DNA of 64,000 nt. Source: Welwitschia mirabilis. Lineage: Eukaryota > Gnetophyta > Gnetopsida > Welwitschiales. Position 1 is the first letter of the stretch. The number at the start of each line of letters is the position of its first letter. Both the position numbers and the translations under genes were made by a program. The notes under the pieces were generated by a model. The model was not told where the DNA came from, did no database searches, and saw only the letters and a program-made list of their open reading frames with translations. The stretch lies in assembly GCA_051453625.1 (NCBI GenBank), contig JBOZIK010000001.1, positions 59,280,695-59,344,694 on the forward strand. The letters run 5' to 3'. Below are positions 32,986 to 46,010 of the stretch, piece by piece.

Positions 32986-33330
32986 TTATCTGTAACGCAT
33001 TTTGAGGACCTTTCCTCCTTTTAACATTGTAAAAATTATAGATCTGGCTTGATCTAGTGGAAATAACTTAGCATTATCTTGAAATATCATTAAAAACCAG
33101 TAGTACAAAATGCATACCTTCTCACCTCTTCTGTCTAATGCATACAACCACATTCTAAAAGCCTGCATTACCATTCTCAGCTTCATGCATTCTTCCATCT
33201 TCTTACCAGTGCATTCTTTTCCTTTTCCTCAAGTGCATTTCTTGCCTCTGTAGTTTTGTGGCTTGTAAGAATAATGTTTTTTCCTTCTTAATTGCATCTT
33301 TTATTTCATTGTTGTTTATACACCTTTCTT
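32986..33330 (-). pseudogene. Unidentified exon-like island
   Basis: On the minus strand one frame reads KDAIKKEKTLFLQATKLQR and a basic stretch. A TGG-TAA junction with a perfect donor-like CTG|GTAAGAAG follows near 33205. The next segment reads KMEECMKLRMVMQAFRMWL and YALDRRGEK before GGTATGC. The amino-acid mix (Lys, Glu, Met, Gln, Trp) is unlike the chance ORFs of the surroundings and suggests a helical, coiled-coil host protein exon, intact or decayed. I do not recognise the family. Alternative frames are also fairly open. Confidence 0.3.
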
Positions 33331-34229
33331 CCTCCTACCTAAACACATGCCCAACATGTATGTATACAAATGCACTAGCTTAAATACTTGCTCTGAAGTA
33401 TTGCTTTACCTTCCATTCATTTACAAATTTTTAAAAATTAAAAATGGTTGATTCATAATTGATAAGATAATGTTTGAAAATTTCATGATTTATTTTACAA
33501 ACATACACCTAGTAAACATTGGATAGTGCTATATAAAAACACTTAAAAATTATCCCTTAAATAATAATTAAAATGATTCAACATGTTTTCTTTCTAAATT
33601 AGCATTCATCTCTATATTTGTTAAAAGTTAAAAGGCTTAAAATGTAATTTTCTAATAGTCTTTTTATAAATATAAGCTTAATCTGTATCCTTTAGGATAA
33701 AACCTAGGTGTTTCTAGTCAAAAACATACTTTGTTTTATCATTTTCAAACTATTTTAAATTACCATTTTGAAGTCTTATTTTTCTTTAATTAAAAATAGC
33801 TTGATCATAACTTTCTAGTGATATTTTTGTGAATCTAAGCTTAATACATGCATTTTAGGGTAAAAATGAGTATTTCCAATAAAAAAACACACTCTATTTT
33901 ATCATTTTAAAATATTTTAAATAACTATTATCATTTGATGCACAAACAACATAAAATACTTTTCGGCATAACAAACTAAATAATAAAGCTAGGGTTTTGC
34001 TTTAGGGAGTACAGCAGGAGCAGACATGATGGAAGTGCGATGGATAGTTTGGACACATCTTCAACACCCTAGAGTGTTCTTCTCTTTTGCAATTGCCTTG
34101 TGTAAGATTTTTAGATTGGGGATCTTCAGAGCACATTTTCAGGGTGCTTTGGTATGGCATGTCAAACTGGTTAACTCCTTAATGGTGCATTCTATTATGA
34201 AAAAAATAAAATAGCATAGGAGAATATGC
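33331..34229. other. No gene seen
   Basis: AT-rich sequence with a repeated phrase (TTTTATCATTTTCAAACTATTTTAAAT and a near copy near 33900). An open frame at 34026-34214 on plus (WIVWTHLQHPRVFF..) may be the start of the LINE that follows but matches nothing. Confidence 0.4.
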
Positions 34230-34699
34230 TTAGACCTTACATCAGTTTTTCTACCCCTAAGGGGAGGTATTTTAATCGATGAATCATAAACCTCAAAGAC
34301 TCAAAAGGGTAAGATCAAGTGAATCTAAGGTGTCCAAGGTAGTGGAATCACATCTGGCTCTTTAATGATAGTAGAATTCTCTAGTACAAAATCTTATATG
34401 ACATTAATAAGAGGAAACAATCCTCAAAGTTTTCCCAACTTAGATTTTAACTTCAAATGTAATGGCACATTTCATGCAAAGATGCCTATGAACCACTCAA
34501 ATCATTTGGAGGATTAATTTGAAAATAGTCTTATCAACAAATTTCAATCTTCAAGAGGGCTTCCATTTATAGAAAAGATATGCTTATGGTGTGACTAGAG
34601 ATTTCCAACAAGATGTAAGGTAATCCCTCTTTCAAACAGAGGAGGCCCTTGTTTTTCGATCAAACAAATCTTAAACTAACAAAATGATATCCTTTCATT

Positions 34700-35075
34700 C
34701 TTGATAAACCTGCCATTTTTTAGAGTATTTCAGTTTAGATTCATATTTTAAATTCTTACTAAAAAATATGGCACCCTAAGTTTTTCAAGTAATTTGGAGA
34801 TATATTAGGGAAGTTTGTTAAACTCAATAGAAACACTAATTTTATGGCAAAAATGGCAATGGATAGAATTTGCATTTACATGAAAATGGATAGTTTTAAT
34901 ATGAAAAAAAGTCTTGGATATAATGTGGGGGGAGATGTTCTTTAATCTTGAAATTGAAAATCTTCTTATACAATGCTCAAAATATGGAGGACATGAACAC
35001 AATGAAGAAATATATCATAAGAAAAACTAGATATACAGAGTGTGTTTATAATGTGTCATACTCATTACCAATGCA
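34700..35075 (+). pseudogene. LINE ORF1 remnant (RNA-binding, CCHC)
   Basis: DILGKFVKLNRNTNFMAKMA followed by DRICIYMKMD is the block VGKPLKIDxxTxxxxRGRFARICVELD of plant LINE ORF1 (the domain before zf-CCHC). ENLLIQCSKYGGHEHNEEI then fits ENLPxxCFxCGxxGHxxxxC, with the second Cys replaced by Tyr. ORF1 proteins bind the LINE RNA. A frame shift lies between the two blocks. Confidence 0.72.
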
Positions 35076-35289
35076 GCATGCTTAACAGTTACAAATAAAA
35101 AGGGGATAAAAACTTAAAGATAGTGAAAATAGTATTAATGAGCACATTGCAGATGCACTAGTAGTTAACAAAATAAGAAAACCGGGACAAATAAACAGAA
35201 GGATAAGAATGAATACCTAAAAATTAAAAATTAAAAAGGAAATAAAGGAGGACATCTAAGATGATAAGCAATCTCAACTCTTCTTTCCA

Positions 35290-35956
35290 TAATTATTTCT
35301 TAAAATTGCAGAGGCCTTGGGAATGGTCAAAAAATTTCCTACCTTGGGAGTTTCTTAAGGAATTCTCTAGTTTCTATTTATCTTCTTTAAGAAATTAAGT
35401 CGATTCTCTTAGAAGCAACCACTTTTATGCAAAATTCTCTTAGTCATTTATTTTAGTTTTAAGTATGAGTATAAAAGGAGGATTCATGATCCTCTGGAAG
35501 CATGGTACCATTTCTACTATTAGTAAGATTAATAATCATTTCACTATGGATTGGGTTTTCAATGATTAAAAGAGAAGAATCACCAACTTTTATTGAACTT
35601 AAGAAGCTAAACAAAGACTCCAATGTATGAAGCATATTATGTTAGATTCTTTAAATACCATTATGGGTGATTTTAATCAAATCTTTAGTCCTCATGAGAA
35701 GATTAGTAATGTTCTCAATCTCTCCACTATTGATCTTTTTTTTGATTGTATTAATAATTATAATTTTAGAGATCTTCCTCTTCATGATGCTTCCTATACT
35801 TGCAGTAATCTTAGGGAAGGTGAAATTCTTGTTATGTCTCAAATTGATAGATGTTTGATTGAAAATGCTAATGAGGATTTATTTTTCAAAGCAAAAGATA
35901 GATTTTTTTTTTTTTTTAATCATAAGCCCATAATTTTAATAATGAACTCTCCTTAA
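35290..35956 (+). pseudogene. LINE ORF2 endonuclease domain (APE type, broken)
   Basis: NCRGLGN-like WRGLGNGQ (about 35308), a GGFMILWKHG block (about 35478), TIMGDFNQIFSPHEK (about 35657), the FRDLPLHDASYTCSNLREGE block (about 35765) and SQIDRCLI (about 35838), then an NHKPIIL end (SDHxPI, Asp lost). The order matches the exonuclease-endonuclease-phosphatase domain that nicks target DNA. Stops and shifts before 35627 break it. Confidence 0.85.
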
Positions 35957-36539
35957 AATAAGTCTCTCTTTTGATTCAAGCATTCTCGGTTGAAAGATTT
36001 AAGCTACATCAATCTTGTTAAATTTATTTAGAACACTCTAGTAAAGGTAATGCTACTTACAGATTGTTTCAAAAGCTCCAAATTTTAAGGCATGAGTTAA
36101 TTATTTGAAAGAACTGGTCGAATGATTCCTTTAGAATCATTGAGAATTAATTATTGGAGGAGCTAAGTACCATCCAAAATCACCATAAAGATATCAAATT
36201 GAATTCAGGTTATGAAATGTATCTTATATCTCAAATTCATGATATATCTAACAAGAAAGAAACTTATTAGAAATAGAGATCTGGAGTCTAGTGTCTTAAA
36301 TAAGGAGATTGTAACACAAAATTCTTCTTCTATATGGTGAACAGACATAGGGAAAAAATAATATATAGTGAAGTGCATTCATAACGTGCTATAAGTATAA
36401 TGCTTAGATTGTAAATTCTTTCATTAAATATTTCTAGAACTTATTTAAAGAAAAGCTAGTGGTTCTCAGTAGTGTCCTAATTGATCTTCCGATTACTAAA
36501 GACAACAATGTTACTTAAACCAAAGAGTTATAGAGGATG

Positions 36540-37343
36540 AAATTTAGAATACTATTAACTCTATAAGAAAGAACAGGATGTCAAGACTTGATGATCTCAT
36601 CATAGAGTTCTATCAGACTTTTTGGGATATTATCAAAGTGGATGTTTGTAACATGATCTAAGAAACATTCAAGAAAGGTACCTTTTACAAACCTTTCAAT
36701 GACACTTTTATTACTCTTATTCCTAAAATATAAGATGCATAAAGCCATTACCAATATAGATCAATTAGTCTTTGTAATGTTTTTTATAAGATTTACACTA
36801 AGATTATTGCAAATAGGTTTAAAGTACTTCTTTTAGATATGGTCTTCCCTTATCAATCTAGTTTTGTTTTAGGCAGAGTTATCCATGATAACATAATTAT
36901 TACTAATGAAATCCTTCATTTATATCATAGAAGAAATAAATATACTATCTTCCTTAAGCTTGATATAGCTAAAGCATTTGATATAATCCAGTCAGAAATA
37001 ATGTATTATGTGTTACAAAATCACAGTATACCCAGATCTCTTAAGCATCTTATATACTTTTACATCTCAACACTGACCTTCTCTATTATAGTTAATAGAG
37101 AGAAATACAACTACTTCCAGGGTAATAGTGGCCTGTGTTAAGCTAATTCCCTTTATCTGAGTCTTTTTATTCTTGTTATATAATCCTTAGCTAGAATTTT
37201 CATTCAAAATTATAATCAAATTTTAGACACTAAAATAGATCCTTCCTTTTTCATTTTTTAGTTTGTAGATGATACTCTGATCTGCTTGGATTCTTGCCTT
37301 CTTATAATAAGACGTATTAATGATCTACTAAATAAGTTCCATG
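36540..37343 (+). pseudogene. LINE ORF2 reverse transcriptase (broken, cut by gap)
   Basis: FKKGTFYKPFNDTFITLIPK, then YRSISLCNVFYKIYTKIIAN (two stops just before it), QSSFVLGRVIHDNI, IFLKLDIAKAFDIIQ, a GLC/SLYLSLFIL segment where QGDPLSP is expected, and FVDDTLIC at about 37263. Catalytic Asp pair is kept (FVDD). The N gap follows. Confidence 0.88.
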
Positions 37344-38153
37344 NNNNNNNNNNNNNNNNNNNNNNNNNNNNNNNNNNNNNNNNNNNNNNNNNNNNNNNNN
37401 NNNNNNNNNNNNNNNNNNNNNNNNNNNNNNNNNNNNNNNNNNNNNNNNNNNNNNNNNNNNNNNNNNNNNNNNNNNNNNNNNNNNNNNNNNNNNNNNNNNN
37501 NNNNNNNNNNNNNNNNNNNNNNNNNNNNNNNNNNNNNNNNNNNNNNNNNNNNNNNNNNNNNNNNNNNNNNNNNNNNNNNNNNNNNNNNNNNNNNNNNNNN
37601 NNNNNNNNNNNNNNNNNNNNNNNNNNNNNNNNNNNNNNNNNNNNNNNNNNNNNNNNNNNNNNNNNNNNNNNNNNNNNNNNNNNNNNNNNNNNNNNNNNNN
37701 NNNNNNNNNNNNNNNNNNNNNNNNNNNNNNNNNNNNNNNNNNNNNNNNNNNNNNNNNNNNNNNNNNNNNNNNNNNNNNNNNNNNNNNNNNNNNNNNNNNN
37801 NNNNNNNNNNNNNNNNNNNNNNNNNNNNNNNNNNNNNNNNNNNNNNNNNNNNNNNNNNNNNNNNNNNNNNNNNNNNNNNNNNNNNNNNNNNNNNNNNNNN
37901 NNNNNNNNNNNNNNNNNNNNNNNNNNNNNNNNNNNNNNNNNNNNNNNNNNNNNNNNNNNNNNNNNNNNNNNNNNNNNNNNNNNNNNNNNNNNNNNNNNNN
38001 NNNNNNNNNNNNNNNNNNNNNNNNNNNNNNNNNNNNNNNNNNNNNNNNNNNNNNNNNNNNNNNNNNNNNNNNNNNNNNNNNNNNNNNNNNNNNNNNNNNN
38101 NNNNNNNNNNNNNNNNNNNNNNNNNNNNNNNNNNNNNNNNNNNNNNNNNNNNN
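37344..38153. other. Assembly gap, 810 N
   Basis: Lies between the LINE FVDD block and the later ORF2 block; about 800 bases is the normal distance. Confidence 0.98.
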
Positions 38154-38654
38154 ATAGTTCAATTAACTAAATGAGAAGACAAAATATTATAAGTGCATGG
38201 AAAGTTCTCCTTGCTAATTCTTGCCTAGTAAGCATGACCATTTATCCTAGTAGCTACTTTCCTATATCTAATAAGTATGTCAGATTAATAGATAACATTA
38301 TCAGAGATTTTATTTGATTAGATGACATGTCCTATAAGAGGCTTCATATTATAGACTTTGAGAAAATAGTCATGCCAAAGAAAGAAAGTGGTCTTGGTAA
38401 TAGAAAAACTATGAATATAAGTAAATGTATTCTTGTAAATAACTACTATAGATTTATATCTAATAATAACATTCTTTGGGCTAAATTCTTTAAAGAAGAT
38501 TATGGTGATAAAAAAATACATCTACTTTTTGGAAGCATATAATTGTTCCATTAGAGAGGTTTGGCTATAGGTTTTTTAAAAATTAAACACTTCCTATCCA
38601 AGATAGAAAACTAAGAATTTCAGTAATCTATCATACTTTATTTTAGTATAACTA
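38154..38654 (+). pseudogene. LINE ORF2 middle segment (broken)
   Basis: The stretch YKRLHIIDFEKIVMPKKESG LGNR and NNNILWAKFFKEDYG matches the plant L1 block KxHLxxWxxxCxPKxEGGLGxR followed by SLWxKxLKxKY. This block normally lies after the RT, in agreement with position and strand. Confidence 0.85.
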
Positions 38655-39454
38655 NNNNNNNNNNNNNNNNNNNNNNNNNNNNNNNNNNNNNNNNNNNNNN
38701 NNNNNNNNNNNNNNNNNNNNNNNNNNNNNNNNNNNNNNNNNNNNNNNNNNNNNNNNNNNNNNNNNNNNNNNNNNNNNNNNNNNNNNNNNNNNNNNNNNNN
38801 NNNNNNNNNNNNNNNNNNNNNNNNNNNNNNNNNNNNNNNNNNNNNNNNNNNNNNNNNNNNNNNNNNNNNNNNNNNNNNNNNNNNNNNNNNNNNNNNNNNN
38901 NNNNNNNNNNNNNNNNNNNNNNNNNNNNNNNNNNNNNNNNNNNNNNNNNNNNNNNNNNNNNNNNNNNNNNNNNNNNNNNNNNNNNNNNNNNNNNNNNNNN
39001 NNNNNNNNNNNNNNNNNNNNNNNNNNNNNNNNNNNNNNNNNNNNNNNNNNNNNNNNNNNNNNNNNNNNNNNNNNNNNNNNNNNNNNNNNNNNNNNNNNNN
39101 NNNNNNNNNNNNNNNNNNNNNNNNNNNNNNNNNNNNNNNNNNNNNNNNNNNNNNNNNNNNNNNNNNNNNNNNNNNNNNNNNNNNNNNNNNNNNNNNNNNN
39201 NNNNNNNNNNNNNNNNNNNNNNNNNNNNNNNNNNNNNNNNNNNNNNNNNNNNNNNNNNNNNNNNNNNNNNNNNNNNNNNNNNNNNNNNNNNNNNNNNNNN
39301 NNNNNNNNNNNNNNNNNNNNNNNNNNNNNNNNNNNNNNNNNNNNNNNNNNNNNNNNNNNNNNNNNNNNNNNNNNNNNNNNNNNNNNNNNNNNNNNNNNNN
39401 NNNNNNNNNNNNNNNNNNNNNNNNNNNNNNNNNNNNNNNNNNNNNNNNNNNNNN
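38655..39454. other. Assembly gap, 800 N
   Basis: Lies inside the LINE ORF2 C-terminal part. Confidence 0.98.
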
Positions 39455-39760
39455 ATTCAATGGTCTACTATAAAAGATTTCTAAAAAGATCTAAATATAT
39501 CTCCTCCTTCTCACATTAGCATGGATATCTTTAATTCTTTCAGGAAAAATGTCTTTATGGTTGTTGATGCTTGGACCTTATGAAAACATAGATGCAACAT
39601 TACTTTTTAGCAAGAAAAATTATCCATCTCAAAGATAAAATTAAAAATCGTTAGATACATTGAATAACTAGATCAAATCTAGGTTTATAAATAAATGTGG
39701 TGTCTCAAACCCTATAAACAAAATCATGTCCAATTTATAGGATAATTCATAGCTGACAGC
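39455..39760 (+). pseudogene. LINE ORF2 C-terminal segment (broken)
   Basis: The block VVDAWTL-stop-KHRCNITF followed by KIKLKIVRYIE resembles the W.LWKxRNxxxF..KI...I block at the C-terminal end of plant L1 ORF2. It is short and damaged. Confidence 0.55.
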
Positions 39761-39800
39761 ATCCAAACTATACTAGAGGGAAGCATCTGAACCATGCTTG

Positions 39801-42800
39801 AGTATCCATTGTGGCATCAACATGTCAGAAGATATGGGACAGTTTTTGAGAATTGAATCTATCAAGAACAATGCACTATTACACCATGAGTAAACGTTGG
39901 AAGCCTTTCAAGCAGTAGGATAGAATTCTTATGTGCTTAGTCTTAGAGGACATGATCCTAGTTTCTTCAAGTAATTTTTTAGAAACTAGAATGATAGATC
40001 CACTTGAATAAATAACACTATCATTTTTATTGTTATTACTTTCATTAATGATATCATTCACATATGTCCTTAAGGAATTGAGTTCAATATTCTATTTAAT
40101 GCACTTGATATCTTAGGTTAGTGATAATTTTCTTGATTGATCTAGGTTACATAGGTCAATCTTAGTAACAAAGATTTGATAGTCAAATAGATATGCATTT
40201 AGCATAGTTTGCATTTTACATTTGTATGGCATATTTAATTTTTCTTGCATTGTTGATTTTTATTTTGAACCTTTACTTTGTGAAAAAAAATTCTCTTTCT
40301 TCTCATCTAGTGCCTTCAACAGATTACAACATTCAAGTTCACTTTCATCTATATTAGTGTGTTATGTTTGTGCATATATTTATGATTGATAAGAGTAAAT
40401 CTCAAAATTAAATAAATAGAATATTTTATCTTGGCAGATGAAGTGACCATGATGTCATCCAAACTATTATCAAAATGATTATGGGAACAACAAATACTTA
40501 AAAATCAATCTATAAAATCAATTGCTACAATCTTATTAATTAGAAAATAAGATCAAAATACTTACTAGTGCATTAGCCCCTTACTTAAAACATTTATCAC
40601 ATTAAAAAGATAGAAATTAAATGTCATAACAAAAATAATCATCATAAGATATAATCATAGCGTTTAGTTAAGTAAGATGCACATATCACCAGAAAAAGTA
40701 ATAACTCAAAAATGATATTCATAGATCAAACATTGAGTTTTTAATCACAATCTACAAGGGAAATATATAAAAAATAATCAACCATAACTTTATTTCCTTC
40801 ATCTATGATCTTATAAATTGTTTATATCATTTCTACAAAGAAAATAAACTATAAGTATTCTACTATTAAGTACCTAATTTAGTCAACAATTTCATAATGT
40901 ATATTACTTAAATAATAGGTATTAATAATGGGAATAGTATACTATAGATATGTCTTATGAAAATATAAAAATGACCCTTAAAAATTTTTAAAATTTTTCT
41001 TCAAAATATATTAAAATATATATCCTTCTTCTTGTCCCTTTTCCCCTTGCCCCCATCTTGATGAACCAGTATTTCATGTCTTGCATTAATGTAAGAAGGA
41101 AAAAGATCCACATACAAATTAAGTACAAAATAGCAAAATAGGCAGGCCTAGGAGTAGTATTGTATGCATAAAAGAAAGGTCAAAAAATAGTCTAGATGGT
41201 AAGAAGGATAATAGGGGTTTTCAAAATATCAGAAATTTTGGAATTATCAGAAAACTTAGTTAAGCTTAGATAGCATCAAGTAGGTTCAAAAAGGTATCAG
41301 AGAGTCTGAAAGATAGAAAATGGCTAAGCATCATAATAAATCAAGGCATGATAAAGGATGTAAATGCATCAAGATAAAGAAGATAAATAAAATATTTTAT
41401 GAACTAAAAAAGTACTGGATGTGTCAAAACTTAAAAAGAAGATTAAATAAAACTAAACTTGAAAAGATTCAAAAGAATAGATGGAAAAAATTAGCATTAT
41501 AAACTAAGAAAATTTATTTATTCACAAAAAGAAAATTAACTTCTAGAAAGAAAAATAGCAAAGGAAAATTAAAAAAAATCAATAGAAATACTACTAAATG
41601 ATCAAGTCCTAAGCATTTATGATGAAAAAGTATGGAAACGACTTTCAAATACTAAAAAAAATAATAAACAAAAAGAGGGGAAAAAAAGAAAACAAACAAC
41701 TCAAGAACATGAAGAAGATTATGTACATATCCTAAATTCAAACTTAACAAACCTTCATAGAAGAAATCATAAAATCACCTAATTCATGATGCATGACATT
41801 ATGCAAAAACCTCATATGAAGTACCACTCAAAAATGCACTAATTATGATGATGCTAAGTAACTAATGTTCTAAAATAATGAATGATAAGATCAAAAGATA
41901 CTTAGAAATAGACTTACTAATACCTCAAAACACACATAAATTTCCAAAAATGAAATGATCATATAGGAATACTATAAGCTCAATGAGTTTAGAAAACAAG
42001 AAATGCCTCTAATAACACCAAGAATATCACTGATCTCATAGCCTTGAAGTATTTATTATTATTTTATAATAAGGGGAGTAAAACCATAGTCAAAAAAGTA
42101 GAAATCCATAAAGCATGATCAACTGACCCCCCAGTGGAGTTCCTACTACTATCAATATTGCCAAAGGTTCCTCTCAAGAAAATTTACCTTGGTGTGGTAG
42201 GACATCATGGTAATCATGTATTTAACATAGATATAATAGATCATGATTATTATTTTTTTAAATTTTTTTTCAAAATAAATCCCACATGACCATACACTCA
42301 TAAAGATGAAGGTGAGGAAATGAGATGAAAAACAAGGAAAGAACACCTGCAAATAATCAAAGACTTATACTATTAGGGAAAAAACACAAAAAACTAAGGC
42401 ATATTCCTTCAAAAATAAGTTTATATACATTTGAATGTTTTAAGATTGAGTGAATCCAATCTTATCACTTTAATGCCCAAGTAAAAATTAATAGTCATGG
42501 TAACTTTATAAAGTAAAACATCAGTCCAGTTTAAAAGATGTTTAAGTGATAGCATGATGTCCACTAAAAGAACAAGCTAAGAAAAAATTTAGATAATGGT
42601 AGGAGAACTTTTAAAAGAATTTCTTATATCATGTTCAAGGTCTTATGAAAACTCATAGATTTTTAACCTTTATCCATTTTTTTGAATTTCCATAGTTTTC
42701 AAATTAGAAACTTCAATTGAGCCATTAAAAATGTACTTTCTCTAAAAGATTAGAACCTAACCATCTATAGATTATTTTATTATTTAAAAGAAAAACCAAA

Positions 42801-43559
42801 GACTTAGACATAACAACATAAGAGCAAAGGGAAAAATGAAAGGAAAATAAAAGCAAGTTTTATTTAAATCCTGAATTTTATTTAACACTTTATTAAAAAG
42901 AAAAAGAAACATTTATTTCCTAAAGCTATGATTCTAAGATGATGCAATTTATTAGAAAAAGAAGAATCAAACTAAATATTTACCAATTGATAAAAGATAA
43001 AATGTATACAATCATTTTTCAGTAAAATAAATTGGAGATAAACATAATAAAAGGATAAATCTTTGATAGTGCATATTTTAGAATTCGAATAAGACATAAT
43101 GAAGTGATAAATCTCATTGAAGAATAATCTCTTATTGAAATAATGTAAATCATGAATATCATCATATAATGCATGTAAGAAAGTACTCAAAGAAATCATC
43201 CAAAAATATTTTGAGAGATCTTAGAATGTCTAGTAAAATCATAAAGCTTTCTACTATTTAACTCAAGATATGGACTTTCATTAAAGAAATAAGATTTTTT
43301 TTAATTAGCATGATGAAATGGCATTTTATCTCTACAAGATGTATTATTAATATAAGAGATAAAAATTTCATATAACTCATAGAAAAACAATATTCTATCA
43401 AAATTATGATGTAAAGAATTTGAAACATGTATTTCATTCAAAGCTTAATATTAAACATGGAAGACATAAATGATTCTATTATTAATCCAAGGTTTTTAAG
43501 GAATCTTCTTAGAATGATTGACTAAGGTAGGTTTAATATACTTAAGAAGCTCCTTAATG
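39801..43559. other. AT-rich desert; no gene seen
   Basis: Several short Lys/Asn-rich open frames (for example 41320-41502) are low-complexity and match nothing. The stretch is probably TE debris too old to name. Confidence 0.45.
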
Positions 43560-46010
43560 TTCAATTCTAAGATGGATTTAGATTAAGAAGATATGGTTTG
43601 CCTTAATTTAGAGTTCCAAGATATCCCAAGTATTATTTTTAAAAAGAGTAACTATTAAAAGAAAAAGGTAAAGTTGACTTTGTAAAAAAGTAAAATATGT
43701 TACTTTTTGTAGCACATGAATTTTAAAAAGAAAAATATTGAGAGATTTTTGGAGTAGACTCCTCAAGGTGATTTGTTTTATTAAATTCAAAGAAAGGGAC
43801 GTGATTTTAAAAATTACTTGAATGTTCAGAAGAGAGAAAGAAATAAATATTATCATTGCTAAGATCACAAGCTAATGTAGAAGTAGAAGTAGAAGGGGGT
43901 ATGTTATTTAAGATTTTTCATGGAAGTAAGGAAAAATCATGTGTAAACTCTTTAAGTAGGTTTATTCTATTAAAAGGTTTAAGTATATTCTCCTTTAAGT
44001 TTGGTTGATTTTCTATATATTTTGCTTTATATTCTCCATTAAGTTATTAAATTTCTCATTGTGTGATGGAATATTTTCTAATATNNNNNNNNNNAAGGTA
44101 GAAGTAGAAGTAGAAGGAGGGATGTACTTTAAGGTTTGGCATGGAAAAGCAAGTGAAAGTGATGGAGAAACATGTATAGACTCATTAAGTTGGTTTATTT
44201 CATTGGAAGCTATAACTCTATTCACCATTAATTTTAGTTGATTTTCTATAAGTTCTCCTTTATCCCTATCCTCCTCATTATTGACTTAATGATTACCTAG
44301 TTGAAAGCTCTCTTTACTTTCTTCATTATGTTCTTCGATAATATCTTCCTCTTCCTCATTATCTTTATCACTATCATTGACTATATCTTGCTCTTATTTA
44401 TTGAACTAATTATTATTTTATTAAGGATTATTTTCATGTTTTAAGGTGGTGGATTTCTCAAAAAGATCATTACAAAGATCATAGAAAGAAAAGTTCTCAT
44501 TATATGCATTATGTAATAGAATATTGTCTGATATTTCTTGAGTTGATTCTTCTTCCTCTCTATGGAATAATTCTGTTAATTTTAAACTATAATCCTTATT
44601 TTTTGTTGTTGAGTTACTATTATTGACTACTATCTTAGCCTATTGCCAAGATGAGAGGGGTGGACAACTCCCCTCATAATATAAATTCTCTATTAATTTC
44701 AATTCATTACTTAAATTATCCTTTAATATCATATGTTAAACTTCTTTTAAAGGTTAAACTCCTTCAACCTCATTACAAAAAGTGAAAACTAGGGATATGA
44801 TCTACTATTTCAATATAATCATCATCATTGAAATGTGGTCATTATGTTTATCATGAATTAATGAAATTTTATATTTTCATGAGTTGATTCTTTTATTTCA
44901 TCTTCATTTTTTAATATAAATTCAATGGAATTATAACCTAGCTCATCATCTGATAAATAATCATCTTTATTCTTGTTGTCAAATAATGGAGTTAAATCAT
45001 TATTATGTTTCTTTTATTATGTATCTCCTAATAAGTTTGATGATGTAGGTTGATCCATACTTACATTTTACATGTTGAAGTAAGAATTGTTGTTGCTTAC
45101 TTTTTCTAAGTTCTCCTCATGATTCTCAAGGCAGAGTATAGTAGGATATGTTTGTTATGTAAAAGAACCTTGAGATTGTTGAATTTGTAATAAATGTTGT
45201 TGAAACATTTTAATCAAATTTTCTAAGGTCTTATTGGTATTTTCTTACCTCATTTTCATTTTCTTAAGTATTTCTGTCCTTGAGTTATTTCTTTCTTCAT
45301 AGTAACTTGTGGTAGATGGATCTTCTTCTTTATGGTAGTTGATGGGAGATGGTTGTTCTTTGTAATAGCTCATGAAAGAGGATTGTTCTTCATAATTATC
45401 CATGAAAGATGATTAGAATTCACTAAATAATTAGAGGATGTTTTACTACATGAGGTGTAATTCCTAAAATGTTTTAAATTGTTATGTTATTTTCATTTGA
45501 ATTTTTAAAGAAAGGAGGGAAAAAATAAAAAGTTTGAAAAAAGGAATTATTTCTAGTTTTAACATCATTTTGAGGTCTCTAAAATTGTTCTTAAAATATT
45601 TCTCTAAGTGTTTTATTTCCATTATTCTGAGAAGTTCTATGTTTTCTCCTTTTTTCTTTTTCTCTAATTTTAATTAATATTTCTTAAAGTGATCTTTTAT
45701 CATTATTTGTAGTAGTGGATGGGAAGGATGAATAAAATGAATTCTTGGTTTTAATGTCTAGATCATAATTAGGAGATAAGTTATAAGATTTTTATCTTTC
45801 ACATCTCCTTCAAGCAATTATCTCTCCTACGGTGATGTTTGCATTTGAACTAGAGGATTCTATCATGTTTGTATTAAGTAACACTACTAATTAATAAGAA
45901 GGGAATAAAATGATTTTTTCTCCTAGTCTATTATTTTGACTATTGCTATTTAAAAAATTTTATTCTAGAATCACAAAAAAGAAAACAAATTTCTTTAAAT
46001 ATTAGAAATT
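43560..46010 (-). pseudogene. Athila/Tat-like gypsy gag C-terminal part, unit D
   Basis: On the minus strand a leader at 46310-46010 is followed by a segment with Tyr/Glu repeats (DNYEEQSS, SYYKEQPS, NYHKEED, SYYEERN; 45410-45300), then ENLIKMFQQHLLQIQQ (about 45220) and a strongly acidic stretch (DSDKDNEEEEDIIEEHNEE, about 44370). This succession of linker, coiled Gln-rich block and acidic tail is that of Athila-type gag proteins. The conserved gag core itself is not seen in this unit. A 10-N gap at 44085 separates two related but diverged 200-base segments. Confidence 0.5.
44085..44094. other. Assembly gap, 10 N
   Basis: The flanks (43877-44084 and 44095-44290) are related to each other but clearly diverged. 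Confidence 0.98.

Larger units (their letters stand above)
34230..39800 (+). mobile_element. Long L1-type LINE retrotransposon (dead)
   Basis: The order on plus is ORF1 with a CCHC-like end, endonuclease, reverse transcriptase with a FVDD block, the ORF2 C-terminal block and a final W.LWKHR-like block. This order defines plant L1-type LINEs. Two N gaps (37344-38153 and 38655-39454) fall inside ORF2. Total span of about 5.5 kb fits a near full-length copy. Start and end are estimates; no poly(A) tail or target-site duplication was found. The frame is broken throughout. Confidence 0.82.

Noticed and set aside
41320-41502. Lys-rich 60-codon plus-strand frame
   Set aside because: Low-complexity A-rich sequence; no neighbouring blocks.
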